A stretch of DNA of 64,000 nucleotides from Planctomycetaceae bacterium (lineage in GTDB: Bacteria > Planctomycetota > Planctomycetia > Pirellulales > Pirellulaceae): positions 1-64,000 of the forward strand of contig JACKHN010000015.1 in NCBI GenBank assembly GCA_020638975.1, given 5' to 3'. Below the pieces are notes generated by a model. It ran no database searches and was not told where the DNA came from. It worked only from the letters and a program-made list of their open reading frames with translations. This document shows positions 45,001 to 53,411 of this stretch, piece by piece. The first letter of the stretch is position 1; each line of letters opens with the position of its first letter. The position numbers and the translations under genes were made by a program.

Positions 45001-45567
45001 ATCCCGGCGGCAGTTCTTCAAAAGCTACTCTTTCACAAAGACGATCAGATCGCCGCACTCGTTCGAAAGCACTGGGGCGATGTCCAGTCGGCGACGACCG
45101 ACGAGATGCGAAGCGAGATCGAACGACTCCAGGGCGTTCTCGCGGGCACCGTGGGGAATCCGTATCGCGGCAAGCAGTTGTTTTTGACCAACTGCGGCAA
45201 GTGTCATCAGCTGTTCACGGACGGCGGCCAGATCGGCCCCAACTTGACGCCCTACAAACGCGACGATTTGCGTGGCATCTTGTTGAACGTCGTGAATCCC
45301 AGCCTGGAGATTCGCGAAGGGTTTGAGAACTTCGTGGTCTTTACTGCGGACGGCCGGACACTGAACGGATTTGTAGAGGAGCAGGATAATCGCGTCGTCG
45401 TGCTCAAGGGTGCGGACGGACAGCGGCTGATCATTCCACGTGATGACATCGAAGAGATGGCGGCAATTCGCACTTCGATCATGCCAGAAGGGATCCTCAA
45501 GCCGCTCGACGACCAGCAGTTGCGAGACTTGTTCGCCTATCTCCGAGCGACGCAGCCGTTGCCATAA
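42091..45567 (+). CDS. PVC-type membrane-bound dehydrogenase with cytochrome c domain
   Basis: A 1158-residue secreted protein. A signal peptide (MSLRTMTLIAFSLLSATSFVVA) is followed by a beta-galactosidase-like jelly roll (about residues 25-160; YSWYRCAVQIPDAWQ, SEPVDDAREVYLNGT), a dehydrogenase propeller (about 215-590; NYKQYPTPAGL, HEDTDGDGKYDKH, YVADFYEQRIDHASHH), HEAT repeats (about 600-990) and a heme site CGKCHQLF (near residue 1034) with GPNLTPYKRDD after it. It differs from the giant protein by lacking ThuA and by its N-terminal jelly roll. Likely a periplasmic sugar/alcohol oxidation system. Confidence 0.87.
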   Translation: MSLRTMTLIAFSLLSATSFVVAQDTWQEVTVPDVWKKPPADIGGYSWYRCAVQIPDAWQDRTLSLFSEPVDDAREVYLNGTRIGGAGSFPPTFRSGLGGKSRHEIDPALVKFGQLNTLAIRVYSSDARTGFNVAAPAIFAGDQAMRLNGTWLFQGGDELAWGKVDATSAFTAKTTREEVLSAEAVEEILRRLPGEEGPLAVDEALKKFHTPDDLVIEPVLSEPEIGQPLFIDFDERGRMWVLNYKQYPTPAGLTAVSRDKYLRTVYDKVPPPPPNHFPGRDRITIHEDTDGDGKYDKHKTFVDGLSIAVSFARGRGGVFVMNPPYLLFYPDADKDDVPDGDPEVLLEGFGIEDSHSVAANLRWGPDGWIYGSQGSTVTGQIKHYGTDEKPVHSMGQLIWRYHPETRKYEIFAEGGGNTFGVEIDSKGRVYSGHNGGDTRGFHYVQGGYYQKSFGKHGELTNPYAFGYFEAMGHHSVPRFTHTWVIYEGAALSAKYAGKLFGVGPLQSEVVISDVQPKGATFVTKDIDRAITSDDPWFRPVEIKVGPEGAIYVADFYEQRIDHASHHQGRVTPDTGRIYRLRAPEAEASKPDDYSKLSALELLDVLKHENKLHRQIALQQLADLRDSSIVAPLTKMLFAVDGQLALEYLWALNLSGGFDEALAVRALQHQDPFVRAWTVRLLCDDQEVSELLAQQLATLALSEPNVEVRCQLACSARRLPARQAITIVRSLLGRDEDATDPFNPLLVWWAIEAKADEGREQIVEMFRDPSLWDKALVKQHIAERVMRRYAMAGTRRDLITCAQLFENAPNPEASKTLLTGFETAFAGRTLSALPDELVAALTKVGGGSLALRLRRGDEAALGEALTLAADEKTNVTQRVEVIQVLGQIQQARAVDTLLQALATTKQPDVQAAALTALQAYDSAQIGASIAKLHNTFSADTQRIAQGVLASRRTWATSLLAEVDAGSIKPEAIPAAVLQKLLFHKDDQIAALVRKHWGDVQSATTDEMRSEIERLQGVLAGTVGNPYRGKQLFLTNCGKCHQLFTDGGQIGPNLTPYKRDDLRGILLNVVNPSLEIREGFENFVVFTADGRTLNGFVEEQDNRVVVLKGADGQRLIIPRDDIEEMAAIRTSIMPEGILKPLDDQQLRDLFAYLRATQPLP

Positions 45568-45770
45568 CCGGAAGCGTAAGTGAAGAGCTGCTCAACTAGC
45601 TAGTGACATCACGCAATCGTCAACGGAAGCCGATCGCGAATTCGCAAACGAGGCCACCGATTTGGAGTCCGAGGACGACTTGTTGCTCGATCTGCTCGCC
45701 GCAGTTGGTACCAAACAATGGGCAATTCAGTTGGATGTGGAAGAACCACTTAGCGCCGCCCAAACAATAA

Positions 45771-47253
45771 GTGGGATAGGCTTCTAACCCAGGGCTGTAA
45801 GGGTGTGTTATCTCCGGTTTGGCCAAAGGAGCTTTGCGGTAGAAACGTGCGACGACGCGACATTTCGTGATCGGTGAGGTTTTTTCTTTTTCGGACCGCG
45901 TCGGGATTTGCGATACGCACTCAAGTCAATTCTCCGTGCAACCTTTTCCAGTAGCGAAGCGACACCTCTGGTTGTCGAAGGAATCAGCTCATCCCATTCT
46001 TCCTCGGTGATCGCAATCAACATTCCCTCCGTTTTGTCCGAAACATTTTTTGATATGTGAAAGTGGCTTGTCTCTTGAACGGCTTCGTCGTCATGAGTGG
46101 CATACAACGCTGCGAAGATCGTTTGCCGAAGGTTGAATGCAAGGACCGACATGCAGAAGAGAAACGTCGCTGCCTGTGGATGCCCAACGCCTGAGTGTTC
46201 GCAAGTGAGTGTCATCTGCAACACATTGAACGCGGTTTCTTCCTCCCACCGATGGCGATAGAGCTCGGCCACGACCGTTGCGGCAATTTCATTCGGAAGA
46301 TTGGTTAATAGATGGATGACCTGATCGCCATCACGGGTCGGTTCGTCTAGCTCGACCGTGATTCGACGCACGGTCATCGCGTCATCCGCAGCCGAGAGTT
46401 TCATCTCTTGTTGGTAGACCACCCCCGTGCTGATCCGACCAATGCGTTTACGTTTTCCCAACAAAACGCCTTTTAACCGACCGTGTTGCCGTATCGCAAA
46501 GAAGCCGTTGGCTTCAGCGACTTTCGTTAAGAACGGCACGATGCAGTAATGCCGATCCGCGATCAGGACATCCTTGGGAACAAGATCATCAACGATCCGG
46601 TCGCAACACGTTGACTCCTGCGAGTGACCGTCAAGCAGTACGTAAGCACGATCAAAGACTTGCCGTTGCAAATCAAATCTTGCGACCACTTTCCCTGGCA
46701 GCGGAGCACCTTTAACTTCGCGGAGGACTTTGAGCCTCTTGTCAGACTTTGCCAGCACATTGCCATCGACGCTCAGGCAACGATAACCTGGGAGCAATTC
46801 CCAAGCCCCGAACTCCAACGCCTCTTGCATCTCGATCGCACGTTCTACCGAGTGCAAGACGATGGCTTCGCTGACAGCCGGTTCGACACCACGAGTCTTG
46901 GCGTAGAACGACTGCCGGCTGACCTCCAGTTCCTCTTTGTGCTCTTTGTAGGCTTGATTGAAGTTGTCGCTGAAATTCAAGGCAACATCGGCCACCGTCG
47001 CCGCGACCGCTTGGAACGTGGCGACGTAGTCATACTGCAATTCACGGTTGTCGTCGAAGATCCGATTCAACTTGCTACCGATAAAATCCTGTGCCAGCAC
47101 TCGTGTCATGACAGCAAATGGTGCCTTCTCGACAAAACGATCAACAATCTTGGACGACATCGCGAACCTCCGTGTAGCGAAAAACACGGGAATATACGAA
47201 AATCATGAATCAGCGATACCCTTACAGCCCTGGGCTGGAAGCCTATCCCACTA
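45771..47253 (-). mobile_element. IS4-type insertion sequence with REP-like ends
   Basis: The ends are GTGGGATAGGCTTCTAACCCAGGGCTGTAAGGGT (left part) and its near-complement ACCCTTACAGCCCTGGGCTGGAAGCCTATCCCAC (right part), split here at no more than twenty bases each in meaning: the outer 18 bases are the two halves of the REP palindrome at 20482-20517, and the inner 15 bases (CAGGGCTGTAAGGGT) are the probable IS terminal repeats. One transposase gene fills the interior. Target duplication was not resolved. It separates the second dehydrogenase gene and a methyltransferase without breaking either. Confidence 0.85.
45808..47160 (-). CDS. IS4-family DDE transposase
   Basis: A 450-residue transposase read from the ATG at 47160, which has GGAGG six bases upstream (the frame is open to an earlier ATG at 47187, less likely). 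The DDE residues are seen as Asp in CLSVDGN, Asp in LIADRHY and Glu in the YREK-type motif YRHRWEEETAFNVLQ. A basic C-terminal tail (RKSRRGPKKKKPHRSRN) follows. The gene looks intact, so the element may still be active. Confidence 0.9.
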   Translation of the reverse strand: MSSKIVDRFVEKAPFAVMTRVLAQDFIGSKLNRIFDDNRELQYDYVATFQAVAATVADVALNFSDNFNQAYKEHKEELEVSRQSFYAKTRGVEPAVSEAIVLHSVERAIEMQEALEFGAWELLPGYRCLSVDGNVLAKSDKRLKVLREVKGAPLPGKVVARFDLQRQVFDRAYVLLDGHSQESTCCDRIVDDLVPKDVLIADRHYCIVPFLTKVAEANGFFAIRQHGRLKGVLLGKRKRIGRISTGVVYQQEMKLSAADDAMTVRRITVELDEPTRDGDQVIHLLTNLPNEIAATVVAELYRHRWEEETAFNVLQMTLTCEHSGVGHPQAATFLFCMSVLAFNLRQTIFAALYATHDDEAVQETSHFHISKNVSDKTEGMLIAITEEEWDELIPSTTRGVASLLEKVARRIDLSAYRKSRRGPKKKKPHRSRNVASSHVSTAKLLWPNRR

Positions 47254-47304
47254 ATTACGAAGGCAATCGCCATCGAAGGCAAGTTCACGATTCTGGACAC
47301 ACAC

Positions 47305-48000
47305 ATGAACGACAAGCAAGTCGGCCAGTTCTTTGATCAGTTGAGCGAAGACTACACAGCTGTGATCGAACGATGCTTTCCTCGCTATCGAGAGATGCTG
47401 TGGGCGTTGCTCGATTATCTTCCTTCCGATCGAGCGTTTACAGCGATCGTCGAACTTGGATGCGGCACGGGTAACTTATCCGTGCTGCTTGCCGAGGCGT
47501 TTCCGGAGGCAACGATCCGGTTCGTGGATGTGTCGAGCGATTCGCTCGCGGTTTGCCGTTCGCGGTTGGGTGACGCGGATCGACTCGCCTTCGAGCGGCA
47601 GGACTTTCGCGAATTGAACTACGCGTCAGGAAGTATCGACTTAGCTATATCGAGCATCGCCGTACATCACCTAACTTCAACGGAGAAGCGGCAGTTGTTC
47701 CGGCAAGTTTTTGATTGGCTGTCGCCGGGCGGTGCGTTCTGTTTCGCCGATCAGTTTCGCGGAGCGACGGATGCGCTGTACGCGCGACATATGCACCACT
47801 GGCGGGAGCTTTCGATGACCGCCGGATCAAGCGATGACGAGTGGAATATGTGGATGGAGCATCAGCGAGAACACGACCATCATGACCTGTTAGCCGACCA
47901 ACTCGGTTGGTTGGCGGAATGCGGCTTTACAGAGGTGGATTGCGTGTGGCGATACTTGCTGTGGGCAGTTGTTCAAGCGAGAAAATCATCGGTTAGATGA
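47305..48000 (+). CDS. Class I SAM-dependent methyltransferase
   Basis: A 231-residue methyltransferase without membrane segments. Motif I is VELGCGTGNLSVLLA (about residue 50), followed by RFVDVSSDSLAVC, ISSIAVHHLTS (motif IV region) and WLSPGGAFCFADQF. The profile is that of small-molecule or lipid methyltransferases of the Methyltransf_25/11 type, with no decisive target motif. It begins 52 bp from the IS end, so its native promoter may have been displaced or supplied by the IS. It ends 16 bp from the convergent oxidoreductase gene. Confidence 0.85.
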   Translation: MNDKQVGQFFDQLSEDYTAVIERCFPRYREMLWALLDYLPSDRAFTAIVELGCGTGNLSVLLAEAFPEATIRFVDVSSDSLAVCRSRLGDADRLAFERQDFRELNYASGSIDLAISSIAVHHLTSTEKRQLFRQVFDWLSPGGAFCFADQFRGATDALYARHMHHWRELSMTAGSSDDEWNMWMEHQREHDHHDLLADQLGWLAECGFTEVDCVWRYLLWAVVQARKSSVR

Positions 48001-48016
48001 GAACCTTAAAGCAGAC

Positions 48017-49573
48017 TCATCGTCGCCACTTTAGCACCGTATTCATTAACCCCTTTATGGTTGGCGTCAACCGAGTCCGGTTAAAGGCATCGCCGAGCTT
48101 ACGAATCGCTTCGGCTTGCGTCGGATAGGGATGTATTGCACTCGCTATCTGGCCTAGGGGAATACCGTGTGTCATGGCGAGGCTGAGCTCTCCGATCATG
48201 TCGCCGGCGTGTGCGGCGACGACCGTCGCACCAAGAAGCCTTCCTTTCCTATCCGCGTGCGCACGAACGAACCCATCGCTTTCTCCATCGAGAATCGCGC
48301 GGTCGATCTCGCTCATCTGAACGGTGAACGTCTGAAAGTCTATGCCGTCTGCCTCAAGCTCCGCGACGGTTTTGCCTACGTGAGCTAGTTCGGGCTCCGT
48401 GTAAGTACACCAAGGGATCGTCAAAGCACTCGCTCGACCTCGACCGAAGAACAACGCGTTGCCGATCACGATGCGTGCGAGGAAGTCAGCCGAGTGAGTA
48501 AACTGGTATTTGGACGCAACGTCGCCTGCGGCATAGATGTTCGCGTTGGTTGTCTGTAGCCGATCGTTAACCTTGATGCCTTTCTTGTGATACTCGACTC
48601 CCGCCGCCTCAAGTCCGAGATTCTCGACGTTTGGAGCGCGACCAACCGCTACCATCAATTGATCGACCGCCAAATCGTAGTGCTGCTTGCCATGTTCCGA
48701 ATCGGCGGCCATGTGAATGCCGTCTGCCTCCTGGCGAATCCGAAGATTCCTGGCACAGCATTGCAGATCAACCCCGTCGCGCAGCAATGACTGCAATACG
48801 ATGTCAGCCGCCTCGCGATCCTCACGCGGCAGGATGCCATGCTCCGATTCGACCAAGACAACTTCACTGCCAAAGCGTCGAAAGGCTTGACTCAGTTCAC
48901 AGCCGATCGGGCCGGCACCAATAAATCCAATGCGGCGAGGTAACTCAGTGAGAGAGAATATCGTCTCGTTCGTCAGATACGGCACCGATTCGAGTCCATC
49001 GATCGGCGGAGCTGCGGCGCGTGCGCCGGTCGCGATACAAGCTTTGGCAAAGCGAATCGTCTTGTCGTCGATCGCGAACGTGTTGCGTCCCATGAACTCG
49101 CCGTCGCCGATAAATACATCAATGCCGAGTTCGCTGAACCGCGCCGCAGAGTCGTGGTGGCTGATGTCGGCCCGAATGCGCCGCAATCGCAGCATAACGG
49201 CTGCGAAATCGATTGAGGTTCCTTCGGGAACTCGGACACCGAAGTGATGGGCATCGCGCACCGCGGCCACTGCTTTCCCAGCCGCGATTAGGGCTTTCGA
49301 CGGAACACAACCAACATTCAGGCAATCGCCACCCATCAAATGCTTTTCGACCAAGGCGACCTTAGCCCCCAAGCCAGCCGCCCCGATCGCCGTTACGAGA
49401 CCGGCGGGGCCGGCACCGATGACCAACAAATTGTATCTACCGCTGGGCTCAGGATTCTTCCAGTCGAGCGGATGGACGAAATCGACCCAACGCTGGTTAT
49501 GCTCGTCCCACGGATTTGTTGCGGGAATATCTGAAAGCGGCGACAGATCAATCGGTCTGGGTTCATTGGTCAT
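48017..49573 (-). CDS. MerA-like FAD-dependent pyridine nucleotide-disulfide oxidoreductase
   Basis: A 518-residue protein with an N-terminal FAD-binding fold (VIGAGPAGLVTAIGAAGLG), the redox-active disulfide GGDCLNVGCVPSK, an NAD(P) fold (GFIGAGPIGCELSQAF) and a dimerisation domain with the active-site HPYPTQAEA (His-x-x-x-x-x-Glu). It resembles mercuric reductase but has no N-terminal HMA domain, and the C-terminus lacks the vicinal Cys pair that binds Hg(II), so mercury reduction is not supported. The ATG at 49573 is 8 bp after the gdhA stop, suggesting an operon with gdhA and TVP38. Confidence 0.88.
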   Translation of the reverse strand: MTNEPRPIDLSPLSDIPATNPWDEHNQRWVDFVHPLDWKNPEPSGRYNLLVIGAGPAGLVTAIGAAGLGAKVALVEKHLMGGDCLNVGCVPSKALIAAGKAVAAVRDAHHFGVRVPEGTSIDFAAVMLRLRRIRADISHHDSAARFSELGIDVFIGDGEFMGRNTFAIDDKTIRFAKACIATGARAAAPPIDGLESVPYLTNETIFSLTELPRRIGFIGAGPIGCELSQAFRRFGSEVVLVESEHGILPREDREAADIVLQSLLRDGVDLQCCARNLRIRQEADGIHMAADSEHGKQHYDLAVDQLMVAVGRAPNVENLGLEAAGVEYHKKGIKVNDRLQTTNANIYAAGDVASKYQFTHSADFLARIVIGNALFFGRGRASALTIPWCTYTEPELAHVGKTVAELEADGIDFQTFTVQMSEIDRAILDGESDGFVRAHADRKGRLLGATVVAAHAGDMIGELSLAMTHGIPLGQIASAIHPYPTQAEAIRKLGDAFNRTRLTPTIKGLMNTVLKWRR

Positions 49574-49581
49574 ATCGAGCC

Positions 49582-50937
49582 TTACACCACACCATAAGCC
49601 AACATCGCGTCGGCGACTTTCACGAAACCGGCGATGTTAGCGCCGCGGACATAGTTCACGTAACCGTCGCCATTCTCGCCGTGCGAGATGCACTTTTCAT
49701 GAATGTCTTTCATGATCGTGCGCAACCGCTGATCGACCTCTTCTCGGCTCCACGATAGCCGCAGTGCATTTTGACTTTGTTCAAGTCCCGATACGGCAAC
49801 GCCGCCCGCGTTGGCGGCTTTCGCGGGACCGAATAGCACTTTGCCGTCAACCAACGCGTGTACCGCATCCAACTCGGTTGGCATGTTTGCGCCCTCGCAG
49901 ACCGCCCGCACGCCATTGGCCAACAGTTTCTCAGCGTCTTGCAGATCGAGTTCATTTTGTGTCGCACAGGGAAACGCAACGTCGCAAGGAACACCCCACG
50001 GTCGTTGCTTTTCGAAGTAGCTGGATTTCGGATACTTGGTTGTGTATTCGGCAATGCGGCCACGCCGAACTTCCTTGAGATCTTTTACAAAGGCGAGCTT
50101 GTCTGCATCGATGCCATCAGGATCGTGAATGAAGCCTGATGAATCCGACATCGTTACGACCTTGGCCCCCAACTGCGTCGCTTTTTCCACCGTATAGATC
50201 GCCACGTTTCCGGAACCAGACACCACACATGTCTTGCCTTGCAAAGTATCGCCACGGTGTTTCAACATATTCTCGCAGAAGTAGACACAACCGTAACCGG
50301 TTGCTTCGGTTCGAACCAAGCTACCTCCAAACGCAAGTCCTTTGCCCGTGAGGATGCCCGTGAATCGATTCTCCAATCGTTTGTAGAACCCGAACAAGTA
50401 ACTGATTTCGCGTGCTCCGACGCCAATGTCTCCTGCGGGAACATCGGTATCCTCGCCGATGTGACGATGCAACTCGACCATCAGCGACTGGCAAAAACGC
50501 ATCACTTCTCGATCACTCTTCCCCTTGGGATTGAAGTTCGAGCCTCCCTTCGCGCCGCCCATCGGCAATCCTGTCAAGCTGTTTTTAAAGACTTGCTCAA
50601 ATCCCAGGAACTTCAGAACGCTCTGCGTAACCGATGGATGGAATCGCAAGCCGCCTTTATAAGGGCCGATCGAATTGTTGAATTGCACTCGCCATGCCCG
50701 ATTGGCTCGGATGTTCCCTTGGTCATCTTCCCAAGTCACACGAAAGATGATGATCCGATCCGGCTCGGTCATTCGTTCCAAGATTTGGGCGTCTTTGTAT
50801 CGGCGGTGATCGTTGACGTAGGGCATCAGCGTCTCGACCACTTCCCGAACTGCCTGATGAAATTCCTTCTCTCCGGGATTACGCTTCACCAGTCCCCGCA
50901 TGAAGATGTCGACTTCGTTTCGAACGCCATTTGTCAT
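49582..50937 (-). CDS. gdhA: NADP-type glutamate dehydrogenase
   Basis: A 451-residue hexameric-type enzyme of the family length, interconverting 2-oxoglutarate plus ammonium and glutamate. Substrate-binding and catalytic motifs are GPYKGGLRFHPSV, LPMGGAKGGSNFNPKG (catalytic Lys) and DVPAGDIGVGAREI (Asp), with the nucleotide fold VVSGSGNVAIYTVEKA; TGKGLAFGGSLVRTEATGYG is also present. The assignment to NADP rests on overall similarity, so cofactor preference is moderately sure. The ATG at 50937 has GAGGAGG at eight bases; the open extension to 51006 is rejected. It lies between the TVP38 and FAD oxidoreductase genes. Confidence 0.93.
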   Translation of the reverse strand: MTNGVRNEVDIFMRGLVKRNPGEKEFHQAVREVVETLMPYVNDHRRYKDAQILERMTEPDRIIIFRVTWEDDQGNIRANRAWRVQFNNSIGPYKGGLRFHPSVTQSVLKFLGFEQVFKNSLTGLPMGGAKGGSNFNPKGKSDREVMRFCQSLMVELHRHIGEDTDVPAGDIGVGAREISYLFGFYKRLENRFTGILTGKGLAFGGSLVRTEATGYGCVYFCENMLKHRGDTLQGKTCVVSGSGNVAIYTVEKATQLGAKVVTMSDSSGFIHDPDGIDADKLAFVKDLKEVRRGRIAEYTTKYPKSSYFEKQRPWGVPCDVAFPCATQNELDLQDAEKLLANGVRAVCEGANMPTELDAVHALVDGKVLFGPAKAANAGGVAVSGLEQSQNALRLSWSREEVDQRLRTIMKDIHEKCISHGENGDGYVNYVRGANIAGFVKVADAMLAYGVV

Positions 50938-50965
50938 AGGACCGCCTCCTCGATAAAGCTGAGCG

Positions 50966-51736
50966 TCATTCGTGCGTCTCCTTCGTTGTACCCGCAGTGG
51001 AGACACGATGCATCACTTTTCGGACGATCAATGGAAAGATACCGAGCAAGATGAAGGCCACAACGATTTGGGTGAGTTGGCGTGGGGATAAAACGGCGTT
51101 AATCCCTTCCTCGGCGAATGTCTTGAGATCCGGTAGCGACGAACCGGCATAAACATACACAACCGTCGCGGGAAACATCCCGAGTTGGCTGACCCACCAG
51201 TAGGTTCGTGTTCGAATCGGTGTTAACCCCATCACGAGGTTGATCATCCAAAAAGGAACGGCTGGAATCAAACGCAATGTGAATAAGTAGAAGGCCCCTT
51301 CCCGCTCCAACGCTTGATTGAAGCCTACAAGCTTTGCACCAAAGCGGCTCTGAATTGTTTCACGCACGAGGTAGCGACTCAGCAAAAAGGCGACGGTTGC
51401 TCCCGCTGTCGATCCGAAACTGACCAATGGAATGCCTTGCCAGAAACCGAAGTACCAGCCATAGATCAACGTCATACCAGCAGCACCGGGCAGCGAGAAC
51501 CCCGTCACGAGGACGTACGCGAAGAATGCGATCCCATAGACAAGCACAGGATGCTCGGCTTGGTACTGACGCAGTTCCGCTTCATGCTCCGCGAGCTTGA
51601 TAGGTGATAACGCGTCGCCAAACTGCGAGTAGGCCACAGCGATGACCAATCCGACTGCGCCTACCACGGCAAGCTTTTTCCAAGGGAAACCGCCGGTGTT
51701 TAGTTGGGGATCGTCCGCATCCTGAGTCGTCAGCAC
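50966..51736 (-). CDS. TVP38/TMEM64 (DedA-like) family membrane protein
   Basis: A 256-residue membrane protein with about six hydrophobic segments, read from GTG. Family motifs are FSLPGAAGMTLIYGWYFG, GSTAGATVAFLLSRYLVRE and TLRLIPAVPFWMINLVMGLTPI, with a helix near the C-terminus. TVP38/DedA proteins are thought to move lipids such as undecaprenyl phosphate or other phospholipids across the membrane. It is 28 bp upstream of gdhA. In other bacteria TVP38 domains are often next to, or fused with, FAD pyridine-disulfide reductases, as here two genes on. Confidence 0.86.
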   Translation of the reverse strand: MLTTQDADDPQLNTGGFPWKKLAVVGAVGLVIAVAYSQFGDALSPIKLAEHEAELRQYQAEHPVLVYGIAFFAYVLVTGFSLPGAAGMTLIYGWYFGFWQGIPLVSFGSTAGATVAFLLSRYLVRETIQSRFGAKLVGFNQALEREGAFYLFTLRLIPAVPFWMINLVMGLTPIRTRTYWWVSQLGMFPATVVYVYAGSSLPDLKTFAEEGINAVLSPRQLTQIVVAFILLGIFPLIVRKVMHRVSTAGTTKETHE

Positions 51737-51783
51737 AAATTATCTCGGCGGTTTCTGATAGAGAAATCTCAACTTGTTCGGAA

Positions 51784-51919
51784 TCGCGGAGCGATGGCAT
51801 CCGATAGCCTAGTGGGTAGACATCGGAACCTCCTGTCATCGCTTCGCGACTTTGAGGGCATCGTTTCTCCAGACCTGGGACTTGCGTCCCAGGCTATCAC
51901 ATGACGTCGCTCCGCGACT
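51784..51919. repeat. Group of palindromes (TCGCGGAGCGATG type) and a hairpin
   Basis: TCGCGGAGCGATG (51784-51796) is nearly complementary to CATCGCTTCGCGA (51837-51849), and GTCGCTCCGCGAC follows at 51907-51919. Between them CCTGGGA/TCCCAGG (51874-51893) forms a 7-bp stem. This is a REP cluster between the TVP38 operon and the PQQ gene, with the 99-bp element directly to its right. Confidence 0.65.
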
Positions 51920-51932
51920 ATTCGCACTGTCA

Positions 51933-52031
51933 ATTAGTGGTACAGTTTGAAATTTTTGAGAGTAGGACGGCCACTCTTGGCTGTCGTTTGTCGGGCAGGA
52001 GTGCCCGACTTACGGCAATCTGTACCACTAC
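51933..52031 (+). mobile_element. 99-bp miniature element, copy C
   Basis: The ends are ATTAGTGGTACAGTTTG and CAATCTGTACCACTAC. The internal palindrome GTCGGGCAGGAGTGCCCGAC is intact. Flanks share GTCAATT in the left and right sequences, at shifted positions, so a target duplication is only partial. The right end lies three bases before the stop codon of the PQQ gene, comparable to copy A beside the DUF1080 stop. No stop codon in the open frame. Confidence 0.83.
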
Positions 52032-52034
52032 CCG

Positions 52035-53279
52035 TCAATTCCCGATGCAGTACAAATGATCGTACGTCCGCAGCAAGATTTGATGATCAACAAAGACGGG
52101 CGTCGCCACCGTGAACTCATTGACTTCGTTGGTTGCCAGCACGTTCAGCTTGTCGCCGGGAACGATCACAAAGGTCTTGCCGTCTTCGCGAGTCAAGTAG
52201 ATCTTTCCGTCGGCCAGAATCGGTGACGGAGTGAACTTGTTGCGATTCTTCTCAACTTCGTAACGCCACAATTCTTTTCCTGTTTGAATGTCTAAGCAGG
52301 CTAGTTCGCCGCCATCGGTGCAAACGTAGACCTTACCCTCCAAAGCGATCGGGGTCGGCACGTCCGCTCCCAGTCCCTCCTTCGTCCACAGCACATGCGA
52401 CTTCGTCACGTCGCCGCTGCCGCCCGTGCGAATCGCGGTGATCGTCTTGCCGCGCGCGTACGGGGCGATCACGACGCCGTCCGATACGACGGGTGAACAG
52501 ATCGACCGGAAGTAGCCGTCTTGCTCGGGGTTCAAACTGCCGACTCGCCACAACTCTTTGCCGTCTTGAGCATTGTGTGCCGTCACATAATCGGCGCCGA
52601 GAACGTAAATGGTTTCCTTTCCGTTTGCATCCGTGACGACAGCCGGCGTCGAGTAACTTTGCGCCGCTTCAACCGGGGCCGGGACGTTGCGATCTGTCTT
52701 CCAAGCTTGTTTGCCAGTCGCTTTGTCGAAAGCAACAACATAAGAAGGACCGGTGACCATGACAGCCACAACGACATAGTCCTTTGTCAGCACGGGCGAA
52801 CTGCCGAGATCCCACCACAGCGATTCGGGATCGTACGACAGTTGATGGTGCCAGACGACCTTGCCATCGAAGTCCAGGCAGGCCAAATCGCCACTCTTGA
52901 AATACGCGAAGATATGCTTCCCGTCCGTGCTCGTCGACGGATTGCTACCGCTTCCCTTTTTGTGCTTCCCCGCACGCTCCTCACCAGCCGCAGTTCGCCA
53001 TAGTTCCTTGCCTGAGCGGTCGTAGCAGAGAACCGTGTTCTTCCCATCGATCCCGCACGTCAAGAAGATTCGTTCTTCCCAAACGATCGGCGTTGACGCT
53101 CCGCGCCCAGGCATTGGCACCTTCCATTGGACGTTTTCCGTTTGACTCCATTTGGTTGGGAAGCCCGTTCCGACCGCGACACCATTCAACGCTGGCCCAC
53201 GCCACTGTGCCCAGTTATCAGCGGAAACGGACTGGCTCAACAGACAAAATGTCACGAAAGCAGCAAGCATGCGGGTCAT
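52035..53279 (-). CDS. PQQ-like beta-propeller repeat protein, secreted
   Basis: A 414-residue protein with a signal peptide (MTRMLAAFVTFCLLSQSVSA) and an eight-bladed quinoprotein-like propeller. Repeated tryptophan-docking-type units are seen: NWAQWRGPALNGVA, GKELWRTAAG, GKVVWHHQLS, GKQAWKTDRN, GKELWRVGSL, GKELWRYEVE, each ending GxxxW. Such outer proteins are common in planctomycetes. The PQQ-binding set of true dehydrogenases (Ca and Asp/Cys-Cys) is not apparent, so it may be a structural or scaffolding propeller. The gene is single in its transcription unit. Confidence 0.85.
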   Translation of the reverse strand: MTRMLAAFVTFCLLSQSVSADNWAQWRGPALNGVAVGTGFPTKWSQTENVQWKVPMPGRGASTPIVWEERIFLTCGIDGKNTVLCYDRSGKELWRTAAGEERAGKHKKGSGSNPSTSTDGKHIFAYFKSGDLACLDFDGKVVWHHQLSYDPESLWWDLGSSPVLTKDYVVVAVMVTGPSYVVAFDKATGKQAWKTDRNVPAPVEAAQSYSTPAVVTDANGKETIYVLGADYVTAHNAQDGKELWRVGSLNPEQDGYFRSICSPVVSDGVVIAPYARGKTITAIRTGGSGDVTKSHVLWTKEGLGADVPTPIALEGKVYVCTDGGELACLDIQTGKELWRYEVEKNRNKFTPSPILADGKIYLTREDGKTFVIVPGDKLNVLATNEVNEFTVATPVFVDHQILLRTYDHLYCIGN

Positions 53280-53411
53280 CGGTCTCTCCGGGAGGGAATA
53301 TTCGGGAGTGTGGTTGGTCTAGGCAGGAGCCAGATGGCTTAACGTTGCTACCCCATTCTACTCGCAAGCCCCAGGAAACTCATCCGCCCTACCGCCGCTT
53401 GGGTGAGTTGA

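Noticed and set aside
45620..45826. Minus-strand small frame at the left IS end
   Set aside because: Runs through the IS terminal repeat and has no coding character.
48017..49573. Mercuric reductase
   Set aside because: No HMA domain and no C-terminal Cys pair; only the general disulfide reductase family is supported.
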